A DNA stretch of 58,401 nucleotides from Enterococcus dispar ATCC 51266 (GCF_000406945.1 NZ_KE136354.1:2230764-2289164), one strand, 5' to 3'. Positions 14,704-23,630 are shown, counted from the stretch's first letter. Notes: a model not told the origin generated them from the sequence alone. Made by a program: numbers and translations.

Positions 14704-14726
14704 AATTAAACGGTATCCGTTTTAAT
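14704..14726. promoter_or_regulatory. Inverted repeat in the dnaA leader
   Basis: AATTAAACGG-tat-CCGTTTTAATT is a near-perfect palindrome (one extra T in the right arm) between the probable dnaA promoter and its ribosome binding site. It looks like an operator, but its ligand is unknown. Confidence 0.4.
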
Positions 14727-14749
14727 TTGCGTATATTAATAGAGAAAAG

Positions 14750-15300
14750 ATCGTAAAGATTTCCAACAAGCCGCAAAGCGCCTATTAAAAAGGAAAAGTG
14801 CGCCTCAAAGAACACCCAGTAATAAATTACGAGGAGATGGCAGCACTTTGTGAAATTTCACGAACTTCTTTTTGCCAGAAAATAGACAAAAATAGGTATT
14901 CTTAATTTATCACTTTTTAAAGAAGTTTTCCACAGGCAGATAGCAAAAAGCAAAAAAAAATTTATTTTCAGCAAGTTTTCCACAAATAAACAAGAAGATG
15001 AAAATGTGAATTAACAAGAGGGATAAAAATAATCCACAGGCAGGAAAAAAATGTGGATGAATTTGAGTTTTCCAAAAGTTTCCACAAGGTCTTTGGGATA
15101 AAAGGTCTTAATGTAACAAGCTTTTGTAACGACTATCCACAGAAAAATAAATGCTTGTGGAAAAGTTTTTAAGCTGTGTGAAAGTGTGGATAATTTTTTT
15201 CAAAACTTTAATTTAACTTTCAAAAATTTTTTGTGAATTCACAGCCATCAACAAGGCTTATAAAGAAATGTGGATAACTTTTTTATTGTTTTCACCTAAT
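14750..15300. other. oriC: oriC part 1: DnaA-box cluster between dnaA and rpmH
   Basis: Perfect DnaA boxes TGTGGATAA are at 15185-15193 and 15269-15277. One-mismatch boxes are at 15030-15038 (TAATCCACA), 15052-15060 (TGTGGATGA) and 15133-15141 (CTATCCACA). Several weaker TTTCCACA motifs are also present. AT-rich tracts occupy 14940-14970 and 15190-15240. No protein-like ORF is present. Confidence 0.85.
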
Positions 15301-15307
15301 TTTGTAG

Positions 15308-15337
15308 TTGACAAAAAGCAATTGGAGTCGTTATACT
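15308..15337 (+). promoter_or_regulatory. Sigma-A promoter of rpmH
   Basis: TTGACA (15308-15313), an 18-nt spacer, TATACT (15332-15337), about 55 nt before the rpmH start codon. Confidence 0.75.
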
Positions 15338-15391
15338 ATCAAAGTATGTCTGTAGTGATGGATATGAGAATTACCTCGGAGGTGGAAATAA

Positions 15392-15526
15392 ATGAAAAGA
15401 ACTTACCAACCAAACAAACGTAAACGTCAAAAAGTTCACGGTTTCCGTAAACGTATGAGCACTAAAAACGGCCGTCGCGTCTTAGCTAGCCGCCGTCTAA
15501 AAGGACGTAAAGTATTGTCAGCTTAA
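15392..15526 (+). CDS. rpmH: 50S ribosomal protein L34
   Basis: 44-residue, highly basic ribosomal protein. It begins [20 protein letters not shown] and ends with LKGRKVLSA, essentially the family consensus. The ribosome binding site TCGGAGGTGG is well placed. It lies across oriC from dnaA, the conserved position. It is shorter than most ORF callers report but has its own promoter and terminator. Confidence 0.97.
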   Translation: MKRTYQPNKRKRQKVHGFRKRMSTKNGRRVLASRRLKGRKVLSA

Positions 15527-15527
15527 G

Positions 15528-15554
15528 CCACTGGTTGCCAGTGGTATTTTTTTT
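15528..15554 (+). terminator. Terminator after rpmH
   Basis: Perfect 7-bp stem CCACTGG-TTG-CCAGTGG followed by TATTTTTTTT, 1 nt after the rpmH stop codon. Confidence 0.85.
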
Positions 15555-15578
15555 ATGTTGGCTAATATGAAAATAAAG

Positions 15579-15655
15579 TAGTCGCTTCAACAACACGCAA
15601 AAAAATCTCATCATGGTAGAGGTTTTGAGCTGTGAAAATTGAAGCGGCTTTTTTT
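15579..15655 (+). terminator. Second hairpin with T-run between rpmH and rnpA
   Basis: AGTCGCTTCAA (15580-15590) pairs with TTGAAGCGGCT (15639-15649), one G-U. It is followed by TTTTTT and encloses a smaller AAATCTC/GAGGTTT hairpin. It could be a backup terminator or the 3' end of a small RNA. Confidence 0.45.
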
Positions 15656-15687
15656 GTTTATTTTCTGGTTTTAAAACCCCTGTTTAG

Positions 15688-15766
15688 AAGAAATTTGAAA
15701 AGCAATTTATTAAAATTCTATCTTATTGCTAGCGAGCTGGGCGAGTTCATTCAGCTTTTCTTTTGG
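15688..15766 (+). repeat. Family A hairpin repeat, right half
   Basis: GAAGAAATTTGAAAAGCAAT then TTATTAAAATTCTATCTTAT, GCTAGCGAGCTG and GAGTTCATTCAGCTTTTCTT match the right half of the dispersed family A element. The left arm is absent. Confidence 0.65.
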
Positions 15767-15857
15767 TAGGGCTTTTTTGGGGGTAAAGTTTAGGGAGAAA
15801 TTATGGTATTATTGAAAGGTATGAGCAAATGATTTTAGAAGAAGTGAAGGAAACGTC

Positions 15858-16190
15858 ATGAAAAAAGCCTATCGTGTCAAAAAAGAACGAGATTTTCAGC
15901 GAGTATTTGAACAAGGCAGCTCTTGTGCAAATCGCCGTTTTGTTGTCTATAAACTCCCCAAAGAACAAGAACATTTTCGAGTAGGAATTTCCGTGGGGAA
16001 AAAAGTCGGCAATGCCGTGATGCGCAATAGTGTGAAACGGAAAATCCGTGCCAGTTTATATGCTCTAAAAGATCAGATTGATCCGAATCTTGATTTTATA
16101 ATCATCGCTCGACCAACTGTGAGTGAATTAGATAGTGAAGAATTGATGCAAAATTTGAAGCATGTACTAAAACTCGCAAAAATTATTTAA
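15858..16190 (+). CDS. rnpA: Ribonuclease P protein component
   Basis: Basic protein cofactor of RNase P, which matures tRNA 5' ends. It has 110 residues and the family start [19 protein letters not shown]. The conserved RNA-contacting motif is [15 protein letters not shown] lies 7 nt upstream of the ATG. It is 26 nt upstream of yidC and in one operon with yidC and jag. Confidence 0.95.
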   Translation: MKKAYRVKKERDFQRVFEQGSSCANRRFVVYKLPKEQEHFRVGISVGKKVGNAVMRNSVKRKIRASLYALKDQIDPNLDFIIIARPTVSELDSEELMQNLKHVLKLAKII

Positions 16191-16216
16191 ATAATCGTTA
16201 GAAGGGATCATGCCTC

Positions 16217-17050
16217 GTGAAAAAGAAACATGTCAAAAAAGCACTGCTTTTAAGCGGCATGCTGGCACTGGTAGTATTCTTGTCAGCCTGTGGTGCCACC
16301 GGAGAAGTAAGTGCCAACAGTACTGGAATTTGGGATCGTTACATTGTTTGGAACTTTGCCCGCGCCATTCGAGCATTATCATTTGGTAATGCCGGGATTG
16401 GGATTATCTTATTTACATTAATTGTGCGGATTATCTTAATGCCATTAATGCATTTCCAAACAAAAAGTATGCGTAAAACCCAAGAATTACAACCAAAAAT
16501 CAAAGCGCTGCAAGCTGAATATTCTGCCAAAGATATGGAGACGCAGCAAAAATTAAAAGAAGAAACACAAAAGCTTTATGCCGAACATAATGTGAATCCT
16601 TATGCTGGTTGTTTACCATTATTGGTGCAAATGCCAATTTTGATGGCATTGTGGCAAGCGATTCAACGGGTTCCAGAATTATCCCAAGGGCATTTTTTAT
16701 GGCTGAACTTAGGGGAAAAAGACCCCTATCTAATTTTACCAATCTTAGCCGCTGTCTTTACTTTTGCCAGCACGTATCTTTCAAGTATGAGCCAAGTGGA
16801 ATCAAATGCGAGTCTAAAAATTATGAACTTTGCCATGCCATTAATGATTTTAATGATGGGGCTAGGACTTGCCAGTGGTTTGTCATTATACTGGGTGGTT
16901 TCCAATGCTTTCCAAGTTGTGCAAACATTATTGATCAATAATCCATTTAAAATCAGAAAAGAACGTGAAGAAGCACGCCGTCAAGAAAAAGCGCGAGAAC
17001 GTGCTTTGGAACGGGCTATGAATCCAAATAAGAAAAAACGCAAAAAATAA
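16217..17050 (+). CDS. yidC: Membrane protein insertase YidC (lipoprotein form)
   Basis: Oxa1/YidC-family insertase for integral membrane proteins. A lipoprotein signal peptide ends in the lipobox LSAC (Cys25). The translocase domain contains five hydrophobic segments, including GIGIILFTLIVRIILMPL, with the conserved arginine of the hydrophilic groove. The basic tail (NPNKKKRKK) fits ribosome contact. The start is GTG with AAGGGA 9 nt upstream. Enterococci usually have a second YidC elsewhere; none is in this window. Confidence 0.94.
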   Translation: MKKKHVKKALLLSGMLALVVFLSACGATGEVSANSTGIWDRYIVWNFARAIRALSFGNAGIGIILFTLIVRIILMPLMHFQTKSMRKTQELQPKIKALQAEYSAKDMETQQKLKEETQKLYAEHNVNPYAGCLPLLVQMPILMALWQAIQRVPELSQGHFLWLNLGEKDPYLILPILAAVFTFASTYLSSMSQVESNASLKIMNFAMPLMILMMGLGLASGLSLYWVVSNAFQVVQTLLINNPFKIRKEREEARRQEKARERALERAMNPNKKKRKK

Positions 17051-17065
17051 AAGGGGGTTACCTTG

Positions 17066-17836
17066 ATGCCGATTTATAAAGGAGCGACCAGTGAAGAAGC
17101 CATTACAACAGGTCTGACCGCATTAGGAATTTCTAAAGATGAAGCTGTTATTGAAGTGATAGAAGAGGCCAAAAAAGGCTTTTTGGGAATGGGTAAGAAA
17201 AATGCCCGCGTTTCAATTGAGCCTTCTGTTACAGAAGAAATCAGTGAAGCAGTAACAGAAACAGTCGAAGATGTCTTGGTTAATGAAGAGCAAACACCAG
17301 TGGTTGAATTAGATGTTTCCACAGCTACCATGGCAGAAGAGCCTGCTATTGGTGACGTTTTATCCGACTTAGACGACGAAGCGGCTTTAACACAACTAGC
17401 ACTTTATCTAACGAATATCACCAACGAATTAAATGCGCCTGCCTTAGTCAAAACAGAACGTGAAAATGGTATGGTAATCTTCCATTTGGACACGAAAAAA
17501 CAAGGAATTTTAATTGGTAAACACGGTAAAATGCTAAATGCATTACAATATTTAGCTCAAGTCTTTATTCACCGTGTCGCTAAAAATAAACTTTCGGTTG
17601 TGGTCAATGTTGGCGACTACCGCCAAAAACGGCAAGCGATTTTACAACGCTTGGCTGAACGCACTGCTGAAAAAGTTAAACGTACCGGCCGTCCAGTTTT
17701 CTTAGAACCAATGCCGGCTTTTGAACGCAAACAAATTCATTCAGCTTTAAGCCATGACGATAGTGTGAAAACGCATTCTGAAGGGGATGAACCTTACCGC
17801 TATTTAGTCGTTGAACCAAATAAAAAATATTATTAA
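17066..17836 (+). CDS. jag: RNA-binding protein Jag/KhpB
   Basis: Cytoplasmic RNA-binding protein implicated in cell elongation. The N-terminal Jag domain has the signature KKGFLGMGKKNARVSI. A variable acidic linker is followed by a KH domain (GILIGKHGKMLNALQYLAQ) and a C-terminal R3H domain (ending SHDDSVKTHSEGDEPYRYLV). ATG 17066 is preferred over TTG 17063; AGGGGG is 8 nt upstream. It lies 15 nt after yidC, the conserved pairing. Confidence 0.93.
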   Translation: MPIYKGATSEEAITTGLTALGISKDEAVIEVIEEAKKGFLGMGKKNARVSIEPSVTEEISEAVTETVEDVLVNEEQTPVVELDVSTATMAEEPAIGDVLSDLDDEAALTQLALYLTNITNELNAPALVKTERENGMVIFHLDTKKQGILIGKHGKMLNALQYLAQVFIHRVAKNKLSVVVNVGDYRQKRQAILQRLAERTAEKVKRTGRPVFLEPMPAFERKQIHSALSHDDSVKTHSEGDEPYRYLVVEPNKKYY

Positions 17837-17851
17837 TAAGCTAAAAAATTT

Positions 17852-17886
17852 AAAAGCCGCAGGCATTTGCCTGGGGCTTTTTTTAA
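17852..17886 (+). terminator. Terminator of the rnpA-yidC-jag operon
   Basis: AAAAGCC...GGCTTTT with inner AGGCA/TGCCT pairing, followed by a T-run. Confidence 0.82.
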
Positions 17887-18186
17887 TGAAAAATGGTAAT
17901 GGTACTAAGGCACTTTAATATTTAAATAAAAAGATAATTTTTTGGAGGAATTACTTTTATCTATATTTCATTTCTTAGTTTTAAAATATGATAAAATACA
18001 GTTCTTTTTAGCAAGTTGGGGTGGCAATTTTTAGGCAGTTAAATGAGATAGGAGAGGCTAAAGCGGCTTCTTTTGAGTAGAAATAACTTTTTTGATGCTG
18101 TTTTTTATCTTGGATAAAAATAAAGAAAAAGCAGAAGAAATGCCTATCTTATGGGCTTTTCTCAGCATAAACTCACCTGCATTTCA

Positions 18187-18215
18187 TTGACATCCCCCAA
18201 AAAACCAAGTATATT
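18187..18215 (+). promoter_or_regulatory. Strong sigma-A promoter in non-coding DNA
   Basis: Consensus TTGACA (18187-18192), exactly 17 nt, TATATT (18210-18215). No coding sequence follows before the terminator at 18276-18310. Confidence 0.75.
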
Positions 18216-18220
18216 TTACT

Positions 18221-18310
18221 AGAAATCATTCTTATCGAAGTAAGATACGATGCCGTAGTCATTACTTTGGTCTTTAAAACGTCTGTTATGCCATTAACAG
18301 ACGTTTTTTT
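18221..18310 (+). ncRNA. Candidate small RNA, about 90 nt
   Basis: Transcript predicted from the near-consensus promoter at 18187-18215 to a 13-bp perfect terminator stem AAAACGTCTGTTA / TAACAGACGTTTT (18276-18288 / 18295-18307) with T7. The interior holds ATCGAAGTAAGATACGAT and no start codon with a ribosome binding site. I do not recognise the family. Confidence 0.5.
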
Positions 18311-18459
18311 GTGGTTTTTAAGAGCAAGAAAGTGATGAAAACTTGTTTTTGTCGATAAGATATTCCGAGTTGTCCTTTCAGGCTTAGACAGCAAAGGAAA
18401 TTTGGTTGGCTGCAACGAATCTTGCTTAAAGCTTTTAAAGTCAATTAATTCTTTTTAGC

Positions 18460-18488
18460 TTGCAACTTTTTTTGCTCTCTTTTATACT
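18460..18488 (+). promoter_or_regulatory. Sigma-A promoter upstream of a structured leader
   Basis: TTGCAA (18460-18465), 17-nt spacer, TATACT (18483-18488). Confidence 0.6.
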
Positions 18489-18494
18489 AAAGGT

Positions 18495-18719
18495 GTATTC
18501 AATAACTCGTTAGAAGAAAAAGAGGGCTATTTGTGAGTGTAACAGGTATCTAATCAGCAATTTAAAAACAAGTAACGCCAGGTTTATTTGTGATGCTCTA
18601 GATGCCTATCTTTAATCGCAAGATTTTTAAGACGATAGGGAAACTATCGTCTTTTTTTGTACACTTTTACAGGTCAAAGCCAAAAGGTGTGCCCACCATT
18701 CTAACGAGTATTTTTTGTG
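18495..18719 (+). ncRNA. Structured leader or small RNA before the MutS2-like gene
   Basis: ACTCGTTAGAA (18505-18515) and TTCTAACGAGT (18699-18709) form a perfect 11-bp closing stem, followed by ATTTTTT. Inside, a strong terminator AAGACGATAG / CTATCGTCTT plus T7 (18629-18658) can compete with CCTATC (18605-18610) pairing to GATAGG of the same arm. This resembles a terminator/antiterminator switch. It is either a leader of the downstream gene or a separate RNA. The family is not recognised. Confidence 0.45.
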
Positions 18720-18755
18720 TTTAGAAATGGGGTCTAGTCAAGAAAGGATACCCAA

Positions 18756-20660
18756 ATGAAGAATGTACTAACTGAAACAGAATTTACTAAAATCCGCACT
18801 TTAATTAGTCAAACAGCTATTAGTGATAAAGGCAAAGCTGCTCTTTTAGCACGTAGGCCCGCAACGCAAATCAATACCGTCCGCAGTTGGTTAAAAGAAA
18901 CTGAAGAAGCGATGACTATTTTGGCCTCGGGTCAACATATTCCTTTAATGGGGCTGGTACAAATCGGCCATTTAACGCAAAAAATTACCAAAGGCCAAAT
19001 TTTAGAACCCAGTGAATTAACGGAGTACAGCGATTTTTTACGTTCATTTCAATTAATTCAAAAATTATTCCAAAAAAATGCCTATCAGGTGCCAACTCTT
19101 TTTGCCTATAGTCAGCAATTAGGCGATTTTTCTGAAATTACCAAGGAAATTACGGGAATGGTAAATGGTACCCGTTTAAATAGTGATAGTAGCCGACAAT
19201 TACGGAAGGCCCGCAATCAAGTGCAAAAAATTGAAGGAGAAATTGAGGCTGCCCTTCAAAAATATCTGCGAAATGGTACCACGCAAAAATATTTGCAAGA
19301 ACGTTTGATTTTGAAAAAAGGTGATCGCTACACATTACCCGTCAAAGCGGAATTTCAAAATAAAATTAACGGTACCATTATTGAGAAGTCCAATAAAGGC
19401 ACGACTGTTTTTGTGGAACCAAGTAATGTTGCCCGCTTGAATGAAAAATTGATTTTAGCCCAAGCAGAAGAAGTAGCCGAAGTATATCAGCTTTTGGCCT
19501 ATTTAACCGGTTTACTTGCGGCTGCTCAAGAAAAAATTGGCTACAGTTTGGAAACTGTGGTGGAATTGGATATCATTTTTGCTCGTGCCAAGTATTCCCG
19601 CAGTATTGATGGAGTGAAAATGGCGGTCAATGATGAAGAAATTTTACATTTGTCCAATGTGACCCACCCTTTATTAGGGGATAAAGCCGTGCCTCTTTCA
19701 GTTTCATTAGGCACAGATGCTAGAGGATTAATCATCACAGGTCCTAATGCGGGTGGAAAAACGGTGGTCTTAAAAACGTTGGCATTAACGTGTTTGTTAA
19801 CAGCTTTTGGCGTGTTGGTGCATCATGATGGCACGAGCAATATCGCGATTTTTAACGAAATTTTAATTGATATCGGTGATCAACAAGATATGGAAAATGC
19901 GCTCAGTACCTTTTCTGGTCATATGCAAAATATTGCCAAAATTTTGCGCCATAGTAAACGCAATACGTTGGTTTTATTAGATGAAATTGGCAGCGGCACT
20001 GAACCTAATGAAGGTGCGGCACTCGGGATTGCGATTATGGAACAAATGTATCAAAACGGGGCGTTAGTCGTGGCCACGACGCATTATGGTGAAATTAAAG
20101 ATTTTGCCTTAGCCCATGAAGATTTTAAAACAGCGGCGATGGCGTTTGATGCCCAGACTTTGACGCCGAAATATCAGTTATTAATGAATGAAGTCGGCAG
20201 TAGTAATGCCTTTTGGATCGCAGAAAAAATGCAGCTTCAAAAAGATGTCATTGATCGCAGCCGCCAATTATTAAAACAAAAAGATTATGCCGGTAAAAAA
20301 CGAGCATTCAAAAAAGTTAGCCAAGTTCAAACCACTCGAGCGACATTACCACAATTTCAAAAAGGCGATCGTGTCTTTTCTTCTGCCACCAATAAGACCG
20401 CTTTATTTTATGAAGCAGAGGGAGAAGAAGGAATTGTGTACGCAGAAGATAAATTCTTTAAAGTGCCATTGCGCCGCTTGCGCTTAGAGATGGCTGCAGA
20501 AAAGTTATATCCTCTTGATTATGATGTTGAAAGTTTATTTCAGGATTTTCACGAAGAAAAATTTAAAAAAGACTTAGTGCGGGGTTCCAAAAAAGCCCAT
20601 AAACAATTACGTAAAATGGAAAAAGCGCGACGGGATGCAGGACGGGACACAAGTAATTAA
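18756..20660 (+). CDS. MutS-family DNA-binding ATPase, MutS2-like without Smr domain
   Basis: Resembles MutS2: an N-terminal coiled-coil clamp/lever region (residues ~1-290), then the MutS ATPase. Walker A ITGPNAGGKTVV is near residue 328, the signature region DMENALSTFSGHM follows, Walker B LVLLDEIGSGTEP is near 408, and the His switch is VVATTHYGEIK. At 634 residues it is about 150 shorter than MutS2: it stops after a basic tail and lacks the C-terminal Smr endonuclease domain. A canonical mutS2 probably exists elsewhere, so the specific job is unknown. It could act in recombination control or ribosome rescue. It is monocistronic behind a structured leader, with a shared terminator. Confidence 0.82.
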   Translation: MKNVLTETEFTKIRTLISQTAISDKGKAALLARRPATQINTVRSWLKETEEAMTILASGQHIPLMGLVQIGHLTQKITKGQILEPSELTEYSDFLRSFQLIQKLFQKNAYQVPTLFAYSQQLGDFSEITKEITGMVNGTRLNSDSSRQLRKARNQVQKIEGEIEAALQKYLRNGTTQKYLQERLILKKGDRYTLPVKAEFQNKINGTIIEKSNKGTTVFVEPSNVARLNEKLILAQAEEVAEVYQLLAYLTGLLAAAQEKIGYSLETVVELDIIFARAKYSRSIDGVKMAVNDEEILHLSNVTHPLLGDKAVPLSVSLGTDARGLIITGPNAGGKTVVLKTLALTCLLTAFGVLVHHDGTSNIAIFNEILIDIGDQQDMENALSTFSGHMQNIAKILRHSKRNTLVLLDEIGSGTEPNEGAALGIAIMEQMYQNGALVVATTHYGEIKDFALAHEDFKTAAMAFDAQTLTPKYQLLMNEVGSSNAFWIAEKMQLQKDVIDRSRQLLKQKDYAGKKRAFKKVSQVQTTRATLPQFQKGDRVFSSATNKTALFYEAEGEEGIVYAEDKFFKVPLRRLRLEMAAEKLYPLDYDVESLFQDFHEEKFKKDLVRGSKKAHKQLRKMEKARRDAGRDTSN

Positions 20661-20782
20661 CTTCAAGAACTAAGTTAGTTTTTAAAGGCAGACGATCTTT
20701 CGTAAAATGTACTAAAATTTTTAGTGCAGTCCTTAACACGCCTAAAATATAGGGTTCTTAGAATCAAATAATGGAATCAAAT

Positions 20783-20829
20783 AAAATCACCTAAATTTCG
20801 TGAAGAAACTGAAATTTAGGTGATTTTTC
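20783..20829. terminator. Bidirectional terminator
   Basis: A perfect 17-bp stem AAAATCACCTAAATTTC / GAAATTTAGGTGATTTT with 11-nt loop and flanking A/T runs lies between the convergent MutS2-like and DUF5316 genes. Confidence 0.85.
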
Positions 20830-20861
20830 TTTACAAAATTTTTAATGACCAGTGGAGGAAC

Positions 20862-21134
20862 TTAGAATACACCAGAAACATAAGCCGTAATAAGAAGCGG
20901 TAATGAAAATAGGATGAAGTATAAGAAGAGATTATTCGTGTTATTCATGGCAATGTCTGTTTTTCTCGCCGTGTTGGCGCGCATACGGTCACCTGACACA
21001 AGTGTTCCGGACATGGCTAAACCTAAAAAGAAAGTAACCAGACCGATAATTTTGAGGTAACTATCTTTTTCAAAATAAATCAATCCTACAGATAGTAACA
21101 AACTTGTCGCTAACACGACGATAAATTTCTTCAT
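20862..21134 (-). CDS. DUF5316-like small membrane protein
   Basis: 90 residues with about three hydrophobic segments (1-21, 29-45, 70-88). The central motif SGDRMRANTARKTD is typical of DUF5316 proteins, which have no known function. GGAG precedes the ATG by 8 nt. It is monocistronic on the minus strand. Assignment is from memory of the family motif. Confidence 0.7.
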   Translation of the reverse strand: MKKFIVVLATSLLLSVGLIYFEKDSYLKIIGLVTFFLGLAMSGTLVSGDRMRANTARKTDIAMNNTNNLFLYFILFSLPLLITAYVSGVF

Positions 21135-21291
21135 TGTAATCTCTCCATTTTTTTGTGTTATAAGTGATTTTAAACGATATTAAATAACGCAATTAATTAA
21201 TTTTTATCTAGTAAAATAATGATAGCACAAATTTGTTAAGAATTTACAATAACTATCAATAGAATAAAATGAAATAAGGATTTTTATACTC

Positions 21292-21330
21292 AAAAAAGGA
21301 GGTGGACAAAATTCTTGTCACACCTCCTTT
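21292..21330 (-). terminator. Terminator of the YbjQ-like gene
   Basis: AAAGGAGGTG and CACCTCCTTT arms with inner GACAA/TTGTC pairing. The minus-strand T-run is TTTTTTGAG. Confidence 0.8.
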
Positions 21331-21394
21331 ACGCGATTAATTTTTGAACAGCAAGTTTCACTAGTAAAATGACTGTAAAAAGTAGAGGGAAAAA

Positions 21395-21724
21395 TTAGCC
21401 CCCAACTGTTGATTGGATAAATTGCACCACAGTTCCGTAAGCAAAAATTTCCAAATAGGTTTTTCCGTCAACTTGGACATGGTCGTGATCAAAGTGGCAG
21501 TTGATGACAGCGTTGGCACCATAAGAAAAAGCTTTTCTCTTTAGCATCAGCATAATATCTTGTAAAGATTCATTAGGGTCGACATTTTCGTCAAATAAAT
21601 CTGTTTCAAATTTTTCTGCAACGAAAATTACATCCCGCACGGCATAGCTGCGGTTCACGTTGCCGGTAGAAATAATAACTTCATGAATGCGCATGTCGTC
21701 TTCTTTTTGTTTGTCAAATGTCAT
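21395..21724 (-). CDS. YbjQ/UPF0145-family protein
   Basis: 109-residue cytoplasmic protein of the YbjQ (putative heavy-metal-binding) family. The conserved core runs from VIISTGNVNRSYAVRDVIF through MLKRKAFSYGANAVINCHFD to FAYGTVVQF. The family often forms ring-shaped oligomers; its function is unproven. ATG 21724 has GGAG 8 nt upstream; the earlier GTG at 21733 falls inside that Shine-Dalgarno sequence. It is a single gene with its own terminator. Confidence 0.75.
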   Translation of the reverse strand: MTFDKQKEDDMRIHEVIISTGNVNRSYAVRDVIFVAEKFETDLFDENVDPNESLQDIMLMLKRKAFSYGANAVINCHFDHDHVQVDGKTYLEIFAYGTVVQFIQSTVGG

Positions 21725-22176
21725 ATTGCTCACTCCTCTTAGGCTTCAGTGGGGAAATTCCAAATGTTACATTTTTCTGGCTTTTCACTATCAAAACCAA
21801 CTTTATTGTTGCAAACAGCAAAAGCTGTAATTCACTGTAATATAATTTTACCGTGATAAGAACCTTTAAGTAAAGCTAAAACCTCTGGCAAATTCTGGCA
21901 CGAAATCTTGCAAGATAGCGAATTTTATGCTAGTCTATGACCAGAATTTAAGGACTTGCAGTCAAAGTGCGATGTCTTTTGTAAATAATGGCAGACTTCT
22001 CAAAGTAGAAGTTTTTTTCCTATTTGCAAAAGATACAGCACTTTTTTTATTGCGATAAAACGTGACAAAGCCTTTTAAATCATAAATTAACTGATTTGCG
22101 TGGTTGATTTTGACGAGTCAATCATCATCAATTTTCATTGTCATGTGTTGCTAAAGTCTAAAAAGGAGTTTAATCA
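21725..22176. other. Intergenic region before mnmE
   Basis: The interval holds a possible promoter (TTGCAA, 17 nt, TAGTCT, near 21910-21940) leading to the terminator at 21993-22018, and a palindrome TTGACGAGTCAA near 22110. AAAAGGAG precedes mnmE. I see no protein-like ORF. Confidence 0.4.
21993..22018 (+). terminator. Plus-strand terminator in non-coding DNA
   Basis: ACTTCT-caaag-TAGAAGT followed by T7. There is no plus-strand gene upstream for 1.3 kb, so it would end a short untranslated RNA or stray transcripts. Confidence 0.55.
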
Positions 22177-23574
22177 ATGGCAAATATTACCCAAGAATTT
22201 GATACAATTGCTGCAATTTCCACCCCGCCTGGTGAAGGGGCGATTAGTATTGTCCGTTTAAGTGGGGATGATGCGGTGAAAATTGCAAATGAAGTTTATC
22301 GCAGCGGCAGTAAGCAGCTAGCTGATGTTGACAGCCATACGATTCATTACGGGCATATTTTTGATCCAGCTACTGAAAAAATGGTGGATGAAGTGATGGT
22401 TTCTGTCATGCGGGCACCAAAAACTTTTACCCGTGAAGATGTCATTGAAATTAATTGTCATGGCGGGATTGTCGTGGTCAATCAAATTCTACAATTATTG
22501 TTACGACAAGGTGCGCGTCTGGCTGAGCCTGGCGAGTTCACAAAGCGGGCATTTTTAAACGGTCGGGTGGATTTATCCCAAGCAGAAGCAGTGATGGATC
22601 TCATTCGGGCTAAAACAGATAAAGCGATGAATTTGGCGTTGAATCAATTGGACGGAAACTTATCCAGTCTCATTCGCTCATTGCGGCAAGAGATTTTGGA
22701 AACTTTGGCCCAAGTGGAAGTTAATATCGACTATCCTGAATACGATGACGTCGAAGAGTTAACGACGCGATTGTTATTAGAAAAAGCCAATCAAGTCCAA
22801 GGTCAAATTAACCAGTTACTTTTAACCGCACAACAAGGAAAAATTTTGCGGGAAGGCTTAAGTACAGCCATCATTGGTCGCCCGAATGTTGGTAAATCCA
22901 GTTTGTTAAATCATTTATTAGCAGAAGAAAAAGCGATTGTCACAGATGTTGCCGGTACGACACGTGATGTCATTGAAGAATACGTTAACGTAAGAGGCGT
23001 GCCCTTAAAATTAATTGATACTGCCGGTATTCGGGATACCGAAGATATCGTTGAAAAAATCGGAGTGGAACGCAGTCGTAAAGCGTTGCAAGAAGCCGAT
23101 TTGATTTTACTGGTGTTAAATCAGAGTGAAGCTTTGACAGAAGCTGACTTGGAGTTGTTGGAAATTACCCAAGATACCAAACGGATTGTACTATTAAACA
23201 AAACCGATTTACCTACAAAATTGGAACTAGAAAAATTGCAAGCTGTGATAGGCGATGCGCCGATTTTTGCAGTTTCGGTCTTACAAAATGAAGGTTTGGA
23301 TCAATTGGAACAGGCGATTGCGGATCTCTTTTTCGCCGGTCAAACGGGGGAAAAAGATGCTTCATATATTTCCAATACGCGTCATATTGCTTTACTAGAA
23401 AAAGCCAATCAAGCTTTGGGAGATGTGGTAACAGGAATTGAAGCTGGTATGCCGGTCGATTTAGTCCAAATCGACATGACCCGCTGTTGGGATTTCTTAG
23501 GTGAAATCGTCGGTGACAGCGTGCAAGATGAACTCATTACGCAGCTGTTCAGCCAATTCTGTTTAGGAAAATAA
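22177..23574 (+). CDS. mnmE: tRNA modification GTPase MnmE
   Basis: With MnmG it installs the cmnm5 group on wobble uridine 34 of several tRNAs, using GTP, K+ and a folate one-carbon donor. An N-terminal folate-binding domain is followed by a helical domain. The G domain has G1 GRPNVGKSS, the DVAGTTRD switch, DTAGIR and NKTD. The C-terminal FCLGK carries the essential cysteine. The 465-residue length is normal. AAGGAG is 9 nt upstream of the ATG. mnmG follows after an unusually long 473-nt gap. Confidence 0.96.
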   Translation: MANITQEFDTIAAISTPPGEGAISIVRLSGDDAVKIANEVYRSGSKQLADVDSHTIHYGHIFDPATEKMVDEVMVSVMRAPKTFTREDVIEINCHGGIVVVNQILQLLLRQGARLAEPGEFTKRAFLNGRVDLSQAEAVMDLIRAKTDKAMNLALNQLDGNLSSLIRSLRQEILETLAQVEVNIDYPEYDDVEELTTRLLLEKANQVQGQINQLLLTAQQGKILREGLSTAIIGRPNVGKSSLLNHLLAEEKAIVTDVAGTTRDVIEEYVNVRGVPLKLIDTAGIRDTEDIVEKIGVERSRKALQEADLILLVLNQSEALTEADLELLEITQDTKRIVLLNKTDLPTKLELEKLQAVIGDAPIFAVSVLQNEGLDQLEQAIADLFFAGQTGEKDASYISNTRHIALLEKANQALGDVVTGIEAGMPVDLVQIDMTRCWDFLGEIVGDSVQDELITQLFSQFCLGK

Positions 23575-23604
23575 TAACTTCCAAAATAAAATACGAAATA
23601 AAGT

Positions 23605-23630
23605 GAAAATTAATACATTAACTAAAACGA
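23605..23630 (+). repeat. Direct repeat, copy 1
   Basis: GAAAATTAATACATTAACTA then AAACGA. It differs from copy 2 at one base out of 26. Confidence 0.8.

Noticed and set aside
15600-15650. GAGGTTTTGAGCTGTG resembling type II-A CRISPR repeat/tracr sequence
   Set aside because: Only a short chance similarity; no repeat-spacer array, anti-repeat or cas gene is in the window.
18104-18199. 31-codon ORF (MLFFILDKNKEK...) as a type I toxin
   Set aside because: No ribosome binding site, no transmembrane-toxin pattern; it ends inside the small-RNA promoter.
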